A stretch of 6,105 nt of DNA, taken from NCBI GenBank assembly GCA_964577825.1, contig CAZOBJ010000151.1, positions 1 to 6,105 on the forward strand, in the 5' to 3' direction. The stretch comes from CAZOBJ01 sp964577825. Lineage in GTDB: Bacteria; Planctomycetota; SZUA-567; JAFGNG01. This document shows, piece by piece, positions 1 through 5,742 of this stretch. Each line of letters starts with the position of its first letter. The stretch's first letter is position 1. The translations under genes and the position numbers were made by a program. The notes beneath the pieces are model-generated. The model was not told where the DNA came from. It did no database searches and worked only from the letters and a program-made list of their open reading frames with translations.

Positions 1-89
1 ATTTTATCCGCATCGTGCCCGGCGACCGAGTGACCGTGGAGCTGTCGCCGTACGACTTGAGCCGCGGGCGGATCGTGTACCGAGGGTGA
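1..89 (+). CDS. infA: Translation initiation factor IF-1, C-terminal fragment
   Basis: Only the last 28 codons are present (reading frame from position 3, stop TGA at 87-89); the start lies upstream of the window. The visible residues include GDRVTVELSPYDLSRGRIVY, which matches the end of the single OB-fold of IF-1 (GDKVTVELTPYDLSKGRIV in E. coli). IF-1 binds the A site of the 30S subunit during initiation in the cytoplasm, blocking premature tRNA entry together with IF-2 and IF-3. The next gene is rpmJ, 23 nt downstream, which is the common infA-rpmJ-rpsM order and supports the call. Confidence 0.93.
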   Translation, partial: FIRIVPGDRVTVELSPYDLSRGRIVYRG

Positions 90-112
90 CCGCTCGCGTG
101 GAAGGAGGCGCT

Positions 113-232
113 ATGAAGGTACACGCGTCCGTGAAACGACGCTGTGAGAACTGCAAGATCGTCCGCCGCAAGGGCGTGGTCCGGGTCATCTGCAAGTCCG
201 AGCCCCGCCACAAGCAGCGGCAGGGCAAGTAG
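113..232 (+). CDS. rpmJ: Large-subunit ribosomal protein bL36, zinc-binding form
   Basis: A 39-residue protein, close to the usual 37-38 of the family. It is a small 50S subunit protein that helps stabilise 23S rRNA tertiary structure. The sequence begins MKVHASVKRRCENCKIVRRK and keeps the zinc ribbon ligands Cys11, Cys14, Cys27 and His33, so this is the zinc-binding (C+) form rather than the zinc-free paralogue that some bacteria use under zinc limitation. The start ATG at 113 is preceded by a strong Shine-Dalgarno sequence, AAGGAGG at 102-108. It lies between infA and rpsM, its usual place. Confidence 0.96.
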   Translation: MKVHASVKRRCENCKIVRRKGVVRVICKSEPRHKQRQGK

Positions 233-272
233 TCGCTGATACGCAGTCGACTGCGAAAAGGAGGACCGGGGT

Positions 273-656
273 ATGCCGAGACTCGTAGGCGTGGATGTCC
301 CCAATGAGAAGGTGGTCAAGGTGGCGCTCACCGCGATTCATGGCGTGGGCCCACACGTTGCCTCTGAGGTGCTCGCGCGCGCGGATATTGATCCGAACAA
401 GCGTGCGCGGGATCTGACCGAAGACGAACTCAGCCGCTTGGCGAACCTGCTGGACAAGAGCTACGTGATCGAGGGGCAGCTGCGGCGGCAGGTGGCGCAG
501 AATATCCAGCGCCTGAAGAAGATCCAGTGCTATCGCGGACTGCGCCATATCCGCGGACTGCCTGTGCGCGGGCAGCGTACCCGCACCAATGCCCGCATGC
601 GCAAGGGACCCCGCAAGACCGTGGCGGGCAAGAAGAGCGTCAAGTCAATGCGATAG
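273..656 (+). CDS. rpsM: Small-subunit ribosomal protein uS13
   Basis: A 127-residue protein of normal family length. uS13 sits in the head of the 30S subunit, contacts the P-site tRNA and forms bridges to the 50S subunit. The N-terminal globular part carries the helix-hairpin-helix-like segment IHGVGPHVASEVL (about residues 22-34). The C-terminal basic tail has the family signature GLRHIRGLPVRGQRTRTNAR followed by RKGPRKTVAGKK. The ATG at 273 has AAGGAGG at 258-264, eight bases upstream. It is 40 nt after rpmJ and 64 nt before rpsK. The N-terminus MPRLVGVDVPNEK resembles planctomycete uS13 from memory. Confidence 0.97.
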   Translation: MPRLVGVDVPNEKVVKVALTAIHGVGPHVASEVLARADIDPNKRARDLTEDELSRLANLLDKSYVIEGQLRRQVAQNIQRLKKIQCYRGLRHIRGLPVRGQRTRTNARMRKGPRKTVAGKKSVKSMR

Positions 657-703
657 GGCGCAGGGGAGCCACCGGGCGGGTTTGTGTATCCCGAACCCGA
701 GAC

Positions 704-709
704 AAGGAG
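704..709 (+). promoter_or_regulatory. Ribosome binding site of rpsK
   Basis: AAGGAG lies 11 nt upstream of the ATG at 721. It selects this start over an in-frame ATG at 589, which would add 44 residues overlapping rpsM and unlike any uS11 N-terminus. Confidence 0.8.
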
Positions 710-720
710 TCACATTCATT

Positions 721-1104
721 ATGGCCAGGCGCTATCGGAAGAAGAAGGTCAAGAAGAACGTGACCAAGGGGATCGCCTACGTGAAGGCGACCTTCAACAA
801 CACGAACATCACGATCACGGACATCTACGGCAACGTACTCGTGTGGTCGACCGCGGGGACGTCCGGGTTCAAGGGCACACGGAAGAGCACCCCGTTCGCG
901 GCCCAGCGCACGGCAGAGCTCTGCGCCGAGAAGGCGCAGAAGCTGGGCCTGCGTGAGCTCGAGGTGCGGGTGAAGGGCCCGGGCAGCGGGCGAGAAAGTG
1001 CGGTGCGGGGCCTGCAGGCCGCGGGCATGACGATCAGGACCATTACAGACATTACGCCGCTGCCGCACAACGGCTGTCGGCCGCGCAAGCGGCGGCGCGT
1101 CTGA
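721..1104 (+). CDS. rpsK: Small-subunit ribosomal protein uS11
   Basis: A 127-residue protein of normal length. uS11 lies on the 30S platform, near the Shine-Dalgarno helix and the E site. It begins MARRYRKKKVKKNVTKGIAY with the usual basic N-terminal extension. The beta-rich core carries ATFNNTNITITDIYGNVLVW and STAGTSGFKGTRKSTPFAAQ, then VKGPGSGRESAVRGLQAAGM and the hallmark C-terminus ITPLPHNGCRPRKRRRV. The start at 721 is fixed by homology and by the upstream ribosome binding site; the open frame extends further 5' but that part is not coding. In many bacteria rpsD would follow; here rpoA does. Confidence 0.97.
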   Translation: MARRYRKKKVKKNVTKGIAYVKATFNNTNITITDIYGNVLVWSTAGTSGFKGTRKSTPFAAQRTAELCAEKAQKLGLRELEVRVKGPGSGRESAVRGLQAAGMTIRTITDITPLPHNGCRPRKRRRV

Positions 1105-1203
1105 GCGATAACTCGGCGGTTGGCGAAAGGCTGCGGGCGCCAGGGCCCGCCGTGCATAGAAGTCGCCGCCGCAATGGAGCCCCTGGCATTCGGGAGACGA
1201 CCT
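1105..1203 (+). other. rpsK-rpoA intergenic leader with a small inverted repeat
   Basis: This 99-nt stretch is the longest gap in the ribosomal block. GCGGGC at 1133-1138 can pair with GCCCGC at 1145-1150 across a 6-nt loop; an alternative pairing is CGGCGG at 1114-1119 with CCGCCG at 1147-1152. The rpoA frame is open through it back to a TTG at 1120, with an ATG at 1174, but the predicted residues do not look like an RpoA N-terminus. It may be an untranslated leader. In a genome this rich in GC, a 6-bp stem is weak evidence of a regulatory structure. Confidence 0.3.
1192..1196 (+). promoter_or_regulatory. Ribosome binding site of rpoA
   Basis: GGGAG lies seven nt upstream of the ATG at 1204. 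It supports 1204 as the start, rather than the in-frame TTG at 1120 or ATG at 1174. Confidence 0.6.
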
Positions 1204-2244
1204 ATGCGCATTCGCTGGAGAGGGTTTGAACTGCCCACTGCCGTGCAGGTGGACGAGGAGACCAAGTCGGACACGTACGCCCGTTTCACGGCCGAGCCGT
1301 TCGAGCGTGGGTATGGGATCACCGTGGGCAACAGTCTGCGGCGAGTGCTCCTTTCAAGCATCGAGGGCACCGCTCCGATCAGCGTCCATTTCCAGAACGC
1401 GACGCACGAGTTTACCGCCATCCCCGGGATGTACGAAGACATCATGAACATCATCCTCAACCTCAAAGGGCTGCTCATCAAGATCCGCGGCGAAGGCCCG
1501 GAGCGGCTTCGGATCCGCAAATCCGGCGAGGGACCGGTGACCGCCGCCGACATTGAGGCCAATCAGAACGTGGAAATCGTGAACCCCGACCTGCAGATCG
1601 CAACGATTGTGAAGGACGATGTGACCTTCGAGGCGGAGGTCGTGGTGGCCAAGGGGCGCGGATACAAGGCGGCCGAGGAGCTGCGCCTGCCCGAGCAGGC
1701 CCTGGGTGTTATCCCCATGGACGCAACGTTCTCGCCGGTCCGGCGCACCCGGTGGGGCACCGAGGACACCCGAGTCGGACAAATGACGAACTACGACCGT
1801 CTGATCCTGGACGTGTGGACCGACGGCACGGTTACCCCGGAGGAGGCGCTGGTGGAGGCGGCCTCGATCCTGCGCAAGCACCTGAACCCGTTTGTGAAGT
1901 ACTTCGAGCTTGGGCCGGAGCTGGAGCGAGAGACGCTCATTGAGGCCGGCGCCGGCGCTGGCGAGCTGACCCCGGAGGATCGAGAGCTCGCGGCCAAGCT
2001 GGAGCAGCCGGTGTCCGTGTTGGATCCTTCCGTGCGTGCCGCGAACTGCCTGGCAGCGGAGGGGATACGGACGCTCAGGGACCTCGTGCAGCGCACGGAA
2101 ACCGAGATGCTCCAGGTACGCAACTTCGGTAAGACAAGCCTGAAGGAGATGAAGAGCAAGCTCGCCGACTTGGGGCTGTATTTCGGCATGGAGATGCCGA
2201 GCACCGAGGAGACCGAGGCCGCCGAGCCCGTCCGGCACTCCTAA
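1204..2244 (+). CDS. rpoA: DNA-directed RNA polymerase subunit alpha
   Basis: A 346-residue alpha subunit. It dimerises to nucleate RNA polymerase assembly, and its C-terminal domain contacts UP-element DNA and activators. The N-terminal domain spans about residues 1-230 and includes the hallmark EPFERGYGITVGNSLRRVLL (31-50) and NYDRLILDVWTDGTVTPEEA (196-215). A linker follows at about 235-265. The C-terminal domain spans about 266-330 and contains SVRAANCLAAEGIRTLRDLV and NFGKTSLKEMK. Arg278, Asn281, Cys282, Gly309, Ser312 and Glu315 align with the E. coli DNA-contact residues R265, N268, C269, G296, S299 and E302; E. coli K298 is Thr311 here. The last 16 residues are an acidic tail. The start at 1204 gives MRIRWRGFELP, which I recall from planctomycete RpoA; longer in-frame starts at 1120 (TTG) and 1174 (ATG) are less likely. 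Confidence 0.96.
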   Translation: MRIRWRGFELPTAVQVDEETKSDTYARFTAEPFERGYGITVGNSLRRVLLSSIEGTAPISVHFQNATHEFTAIPGMYEDIMNIILNLKGLLIKIRGEGPERLRIRKSGEGPVTAADIEANQNVEIVNPDLQIATIVKDDVTFEAEVVVAKGRGYKAAEELRLPEQALGVIPMDATFSPVRRTRWGTEDTRVGQMTNYDRLILDVWTDGTVTPEEALVEAASILRKHLNPFVKYFELGPELERETLIEAGAGAGELTPEDRELAAKLEQPVSVLDPSVRAANCLAAEGIRTLRDLVQRTETEMLQVRNFGKTSLKEMKSKLADLGLYFGMEMPSTEETEAAEPVRHS

Positions 2245-2291
2245 GTCTGGCCCGGCATGGCCTCCTACGTTTACGCAAGGAAGAGGAAATC

Positions 2292-2810
2292 ATGCGGCAC
2301 TCGAAGCGCGGTCGAAAACTGAACCGCACCCCCAGCCACCGCAAGGCCATGGTCCGCAACCTGGTGACCGGTCTGTTCGAGCACGGACGTGTGGTCACCA
2401 GTCCGGCGAAGGCAAAGGAGGCGCGTCCGTTCGCGGAGAAGCTGATCACTTGCGCGAAGCACGGCACCCTTGCCCATCGCAGACGGGCCGTCGCCTTGCT
2501 TCACGATAAGCGCGTGGTGGCGCGCTTGTTCGAGGAGATCGCTCCCCGGTACGCCGACCGACCGGGCGGGTACAGCAGAATTTTGCATCTGGATCGGAAG
2601 CGACTCGGTGACGCCGGGCCGCTGTGTCTGTTCGAGCTCGTCGAGGAAGAGATTCGCAAGAAGGGCCGTCCCCGCCGCGTGAAGGCCAAGGTGAAGGCTG
2701 CTGCGCAAGAGAGCGAAGAGGGCTCGGCTAAGGAGCCTTCCACCAAGGCGACGTCCGAGGGAGAGACAGACGCGGCGGCGTCGTCCAACGAGGCTGGCGC
2801 GGACACCTGA
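2292..2810 (+). CDS. rplQ: Large-subunit ribosomal protein bL17 with C-terminal extension
   Basis: A 172-residue protein, longer than the roughly 120-130 residues usual for bL17. bL17 binds 23S rRNA near the exit of the peptide tunnel. The core, about residues 1-118, shows MRHSKRGRKLNRTPSHRKAM, then AKEARPFAEKLIT, and EIAPRYADRPGGYSRIL, all family hallmarks. After it comes a basic segment (about 122-136, RKKGRPRRVKAKVK) and a low-complexity tail rich in Ala, Glu and Ser (about 139-172), probably disordered. An AGAGGAA ribosome binding site at 2282-2288 precedes the ATG. It is 47 nt after rpoA, the standard position. The extension has no recognisable domain. Confidence 0.95.
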   Translation: MRHSKRGRKLNRTPSHRKAMVRNLVTGLFEHGRVVTSPAKAKEARPFAEKLITCAKHGTLAHRRRAVALLHDKRVVARLFEEIAPRYADRPGGYSRILHLDRKRLGDAGPLCLFELVEEEIRKKGRPRRVKAKVKAAAQESEEGSAKEPSTKATSEGETDAAASSNEAGADT

Positions 2811-2816
2811 GAAGGG

Positions 2817-2838
2817 CTCTCCTCGCACGAGGCAAGAG
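2817..2838 (+). terminator. Weak hairpin after rplQ, possible partial terminator
   Basis: CTCTCCTC (2817-2824) can pair with GAGG (2829-2832) and AGAG (2835-2838), with a GCAC tetraloop and a two-base CA bulge. It starts seven bases after the rplQ stop, where the ribosomal operon could end. No T-tract follows, so efficient intrinsic termination is doubtful; it may attenuate or simply be chance. No convincing -35/-10 promoter was seen between here and the next gene. Confidence 0.25.
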
Positions 2839-2890
2839 CAGCAACGAGGCGGGCGTCCGTGCGGGCGTCCGCCGTGCCATATGCCGCACG

Positions 2891-2895
2891 AGGAG
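2891..2895 (+). promoter_or_regulatory. Ribosome binding site of the first lipoprotein gene
   Basis: AGGAG lies five nt upstream of the ATG at 2901. It favours that ATG over a GTG at 2859, which would put 14 extra residues before the signal peptide. Confidence 0.7.
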
Positions 2896-2900
2896 TAGAG

Positions 2901-3662
2901 ATGCGCGTGGCGGGCCTGTGGCTGACGGTTTGCGGACTCGTGGCCCTGTGTGCGAGTGCAGGCTGTACGCCACGCGAGACCGTGTCGGGCGCGATGCAGG
3001 CGGTCTATCCCAGGTCCGTACATAGAGCCGGCATCCAGATGACCGTGGTTCAGAGCGCGCGAGAAGGCCCGATCATCGCCGTGTTCCCTGGGGCGCAGAC
3101 CCCGGTGGACGGGCTTGCGTATGGGCTGCGCCTGGCCTTGGACCGCGCGATGGAAGCCGGGCCGTGCAGTGCCGCGATTTTCGGCGTCGACGAGGCCGCC
3201 CGCGCTCACATTTGGATCCACCGAGAAGGTATGCGCCGAAAAGCGAACGAGCGAGAGGCCGAGACGGTCCTCGTCGGGTACGGCCTTGGTGGGGGGGTGG
3301 CCTGCGACCTCACCCGAGATCTGGCGGACGAGGGAGAAGGATTGGATGTGGTGCTTCTTGTCACGGTGGACGCTTTGCGGCGCCTTCCCGCAGGACTTCG
3401 TAGCCCGGTTGCCTATTCGGATTCTCCCGCCGAGATCGATGGCGGCGTGATCCGGCATGTCAACTACTATCAGATGGCCACGGCCTTTGTCCATGGGGCG
3501 GCCATGACGGGTGCGACCGAGAATCACGAAGTCTCCCGCGCATGGCCGCGCGCGGTCTCCCATGCGAACGTGGACGACTACGTCGCTCCCCTGGTGGCCG
3601 CGGACCTCCGCTGGGCCGTCGACCGAAGCGCCGGGGCGGACAGCATAGAGACGAGCCAATGA
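2901..3662 (+). CDS. Predicted lipoprotein with alpha/beta-hydrolase-like motif lacking the nucleophile serine
   Basis: A 253-residue protein with no family I can name confidently. The N-terminus MRVAGLWLTVCGLVALCASAGC is a typical signal peptide ending in a lipobox-like SAGC, so Cys22 is the likely lipidated residue; Ser at -3 is a little atypical. Hydrophobic strand IIAVFPG (58-64) and then VLVGYGLGGGVACDL (123-137) look like the core of an alpha/beta hydrolase, GYGLGG occupying the place of the GxSxG nucleophile elbow, but with Gly128 where Ser is expected. VVLLVTVDALRR (150-161, Asp157), HVNYYQ (186-191) and SHANVDDYV (220-228, His221) could be later structural or catalytic positions. If the fold is right, the protein is probably non-catalytic. 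It starts the coupled cluster 90 nt after rplQ, and its stop overlaps the next start (ATGA at 3659-3662). The fold is an inference from motifs only. Confidence 0.75.
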   Translation: MRVAGLWLTVCGLVALCASAGCTPRETVSGAMQAVYPRSVHRAGIQMTVVQSAREGPIIAVFPGAQTPVDGLAYGLRLALDRAMEAGPCSAAIFGVDEAARAHIWIHREGMRRKANEREAETVLVGYGLGGGVACDLTRDLADEGEGLDVVLLVTVDALRRLPAGLRSPVAYSDSPAEIDGGVIRHVNYYQMATAFVHGAAMTGATENHEVSRAWPRAVSHANVDDYVAPLVAADLRWAVDRSAGADSIETSQ

Positions 3663-4363
3663 GTGAATGTCGACTCGACAGTTGTGCATGGCTCACGTTC
3701 GCAGTCTTGGTCGCAATTCTGTGTGGGTTGTGCGGCTGTGAGCGCAGGACGTTGTATCCGTATGTGGACACGCCGTACATCAAGCAGCAACAAGAGCATT
3801 CCGAGGCCGCGCTGCGCCGAGACCTGCACAGCATGTACGAGGACGATCGAAGTATTGCCTTGCGCGTGATGGCGCATCGCGCTCGTGCGGCGGGAGCCGA
3901 CGGACACGAACAGGAGCAGCGGCGGCTCGTGCGGCTGATCCTGTCGCATTACGAGCGAGAGCAATCGCCGCAAATCCGCTCTCGCATCGTGGGCGTCTGC
4001 CTCCCGCAGGCGGACTGGCGAGACGAGGAAGTATACGCATTCCTGCGCAAGTGCATCCTGGAAGGAGACCAGCGTACAGACGCGTGTCACGCGTTGGCCG
4101 CATTGGCCGGCCGTGCGGCCCGCTCGTGGCTGGTGCCTCTGCTCGAGCATCCCGAGGCCCAGGTCCGCTATCAGGCGGGCCTGGCGCTCACGCAACTGGA
4201 GGATCCGCAGGCCAGCCAGGCCGTGGTCGAGCTTGTGGAGGGCATGGCCCCGCCCCGGTGGCCTCTAGTCGTGGGAGGGGCGCCATTGGTGCAGTGTCGC
4301 GGGTCTCTAGCGGAGCGCATACGGGCCGTGCGTGCACCTGAGTCCGCGGAGGACACGGAATGA
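3659..4363 (+). CDS. Predicted lipoprotein with HEAT-like repeats
   Basis: A 234-residue protein with a clear lipoprotein signal: a hydrophobic stretch at about 11-24 followed by lipobox LCGC (24-27), so Cys27 is the lipidated residue. About residues 45-100 are charged and helical. From about 104 to 195 there are repeated helical pairs of HEAT/PBS-lyase type, the clearest being WLVPLLEHPEAQVRYQAGLA followed by LTQLEDPQASQAVVELV. Such repeats usually form protein-binding solenoids, so a scaffold role on the membrane surface is plausible but not shown. The start ATG at 3659 overlaps the upstream stop (ATGA) and has only a weak purine-rich region upstream (GAGACGAG), which suggests translation by coupling. 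The open frame extends back to 3542 but that part overlaps the previous gene and lacks a signal peptide at its start. Confidence 0.82.
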   Translation: MSECRLDSCAWLTFAVLVAILCGLCGCERRTLYPYVDTPYIKQQQEHSEAALRRDLHSMYEDDRSIALRVMAHRARAAGADGHEQEQRRLVRLILSHYEREQSPQIRSRIVGVCLPQADWRDEEVYAFLRKCILEGDQRTDACHALAALAGRAARSWLVPLLEHPEAQVRYQAGLALTQLEDPQASQAVVELVEGMAPPRWPLVVGGAPLVQCRGSLAERIRAVRAPESAEDTE

Positions 4364-4566
4364 GCCTTGCCGACAAGATCACGCTGGTGGTGAGCGTATT
4401 GCTGCTCCTGGACGGGGCGCTCGGACTGGTGCTCTTGCGATGGATCGAGCCGTTCATTCGCAGTGTGTTTCCGCGGCTCAACGTCGTCGCGCTCGCTGTG
4501 GCAGAGGTGCTGCTGGGCGCGCTCCTGGCCGTCTATCTGATCGTCAAGCTCCGAGGATACGCGTGA
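4360..4566 (+). CDS. Small two-helix membrane protein
   Basis: A 68-residue hydrophobic protein of unknown family. Two transmembrane helices are predicted by eye: about 7-27 (ITLVVSVLLLLDGALGLVLL) and about 41-63 (NVVALAVAEVLLGALLAVYL). They are joined by a short loop with WIEPFIRSVFPRL, and the protein ends in the basic KLRGYA. The ATG at 4360 overlaps the upstream stop (ATGA) and has its own GGAGG at 4348-4352, seven nt away. Its stop overlaps the GTG start of glycerate kinase. Overlaps at both ends and the ribosome binding site argue for a real gene, although an alternative open frame (the 5' extension of the kinase frame) covers the same DNA. Function is unknown; it could be a membrane partner of the two upstream lipoproteins. 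Confidence 0.8.
   Translation: MSLADKITLVVSVLLLLDGALGLVLLRWIEPFIRSVFPRLNVVALAVAEVLLGALLAVYLIVKLRGYA
4553..4557 (+). promoter_or_regulatory. Ribosome binding site of the glycerate kinase gene
   Basis: GAGGA lies five nt upstream of the GTG at 4563, inside the end of the preceding gene. It supports a GTG start that overlaps the previous stop (GTGA at 4563-4566), with the protein beginning MKVVVAPNSLKG. Confidence 0.6.
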
Positions 4567-5726
4567 AGGTCGTCGTCGCGCCGAATTCCCTCAAGGGCAG
4601 CCTGTCCGCAATAGACGCTGCACAGGCCATGGCCCACGGCGTGCGTGACGCGCTGGCCGAAGCGGAGATCATCGAGGCGCCGGTCTCGGACGGCGGGGAC
4701 GGGCTTATCGACGTGCTCGTCACGGCGCTTGACGGCGAACGACGAACCGAACACGTGACCGGGCCGCGCGGCCGGAGGATCCAGGCGCAGTGGGCGTGGA
4801 TGCCGGAGCAACGGCTGGCCGTGGTGGAGATGGCGGCGGCCAGCGGGCTGGCACTGCTGCGGGCGGACGAGTACGACGTGCTGCACACGACCACGCGCGG
4901 CACCGGCCAGCTTATACGCGTCGCCCTGGACGCGGGTGCGGAGCACATCCTGGTAGGCATCGGCGGCAGTGCCACGAACGACGGGGGCATGGGCGCGGCC
5001 GCCTCTCTGGGCGTGCGGTTTCTCGATGAGGGCGGGTGTGAGCTTGACCCATGCGGAGCCTCTCTGGGCCGAGTCGAGCGAATCGATACAGAGGTCATGG
5101 ATGCGCGCATCGAGTCCATAGTCCTTGAGGTGATTTGCGACGTGCGCAATCCGCTCCTCGGCGACCAAGGGGCAGCTCGTGTATACGCTCGTCAAAAGGG
5201 GGCTTCGCCAGCGGACGTAGACGAGCTTGAAAGTGGCATGGAGGATTTCGCGCGCGTGTTGCAGCGCGACCTGGGCGTGGACGCGCGACATGTGCCGGGC
5301 GCAGGTGCGGCCGGTGGACTGGGCGCGGGGCTGTACGCCATGCTTGGGGCAGAGCTCTGCGACGGGGCCGAGCGCGTGCTGGAGATCATCCGCTTCCGAG
5401 AGCGAGCGCGGGCCGCAGAACTCGTGCTCACGAGTGAAGGCAGGCTGGACGCACAGACCGCCTTTGGCAAAGCCACGGGCGCGGTGGCGCGGGCCGCTCG
5501 GGAGCTTCATATCCCATGCATTGCCGTGGTCGGCGAGGTTGGGGCAGAGCATGCAGAGCTCGACGCTGCAGGGTTCAACGCGGCGTTCAGCCTCTGTCTC
5601 GGGCCCTGCCGTTTGCAGCAGGCGATGCGCCAAGCCGGAGCTAATCTGCGCCGGGCCACCGAGGAGGTCGTGCGGACCTTCCGCGCGGCACGGGCGTCGA
5701 CTGACAGCAGAGGAACCGGAGGTTAG
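4563..5726 (+). CDS. glxK: Glycerate 2-kinase, type I (GlxK/GarK family)
   Basis: A 387-residue cytoplasmic enzyme, close to the family's usual 375-385. It phosphorylates D-glycerate with ATP; E. coli GarK and GlxK make 2-phosphoglycerate, which feeds glycolysis via enolase. Family motifs appear in order: VVVAPNSLKGSLSA (3-16), SDGGDGLIDVL (42-52), TTRGTGQLI (110-118), GIGGSATNDGGMGAAASLG (132-150), CDVRNPLLGDQGAA (192-205), GAGAAGGLGAG (246-256) and TSEGRLDAQTAFGKA (290-304). All look intact, so the enzyme is probably active. The start is GTG at 4563, overlapping the upstream stop; the frame is open back to 4332 but the extra residues are not family-like. No other glyoxylate or glucarate pathway gene is present. 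The last codons form one arm of an inverted repeat, and the stop overlaps the stop of the convergent gene. Confidence 0.93.
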   Translation: MKVVVAPNSLKGSLSAIDAAQAMAHGVRDALAEAEIIEAPVSDGGDGLIDVLVTALDGERRTEHVTGPRGRRIQAQWAWMPEQRLAVVEMAAASGLALLRADEYDVLHTTTRGTGQLIRVALDAGAEHILVGIGGSATNDGGMGAAASLGVRFLDEGGCELDPCGASLGRVERIDTEVMDARIESIVLEVICDVRNPLLGDQGAARVYARQKGASPADVDELESGMEDFARVLQRDLGVDARHVPGAGAAGGLGAGLYAMLGAELCDGAERVLEIIRFRERARAAELVLTSEGRLDAQTAFGKATGAVARAARELHIPCIAVVGEVGAEHAELDAAGFNAAFSLCLGPCRLQQAMRQAGANLRRATEEVVRTFRAARASTDSRGTGG

Positions 5727-5742
5727 GGGGCCTCCGGTTCCT
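5711..5742. terminator. Bidirectional hairpin between convergent genes, both stops in the loop
   Basis: AGGAACCGGAGG (5711-5722) is the exact reverse complement of CCTCCGGTTCCT (5731-5742), giving a 12-bp perfect stem with an 8-nt loop TTAGGGGG. The + strand stop TAG (5724-5726) and the - strand stop TAA (5725-5723) both lie in the loop, so each stem arm encodes the last residues of one of the two proteins. It sits where transcription of both genes should end. No T-run follows on either strand, so it is not a textbook intrinsic terminator; a U-less terminator or RNA 3'-end protection is inferred. Confidence 0.65.

Noticed and set aside
1354..2238. 294-codon open frame on the minus strand
   Set aside because: It is antisense to rpoA, which is unambiguous on the plus strand.
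2873..2890. Inverted repeat CGTGC / GCACG before the first lipoprotein gene
   Set aside because: The stem is only five base pairs with an 8-nt loop, expected by chance in this base composition.
3291..3297. Run of seven G that could cause slippage or phase variation
   Set aside because: The run encodes glycines within an intact frame and the protein is continuous through it. A single G7 tract in GC-rich DNA is not enough to claim phase variation.
2271..3689. 472-codon open frame on the minus strand
   Set aside because: It lies antisense to rplQ and the first lipoprotein gene. The plus strand there has a conserved ribosomal protein, a signal peptide and ribosome binding sites. Long antisense frames are common in GC-rich DNA, and this one shows no recognisable motif.
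4332..4562. N-terminal extension of the glycerate kinase frame
   Set aside because: The extra 77 residues are Arg/Ala-rich and unlike the family. The GTG at 4563 has a ribosome binding site and gives the canonical N-terminus.
4581..4610. Asn instead of Asp in the kinase motif APNSLKGSLSA (usually APDSFKGSLSA)
   Set aside because: As I recall, APN variants are common in this kinase family, and the remaining motifs are intact, so it does not suggest loss of activity.
4533..5633. 366-codon open frame on the minus strand
   Set aside because: It is antisense to the glycerate kinase gene, whose family motifs are clear along its full length. The translation is rich in His, Arg and Ala, typical of a shadow frame.
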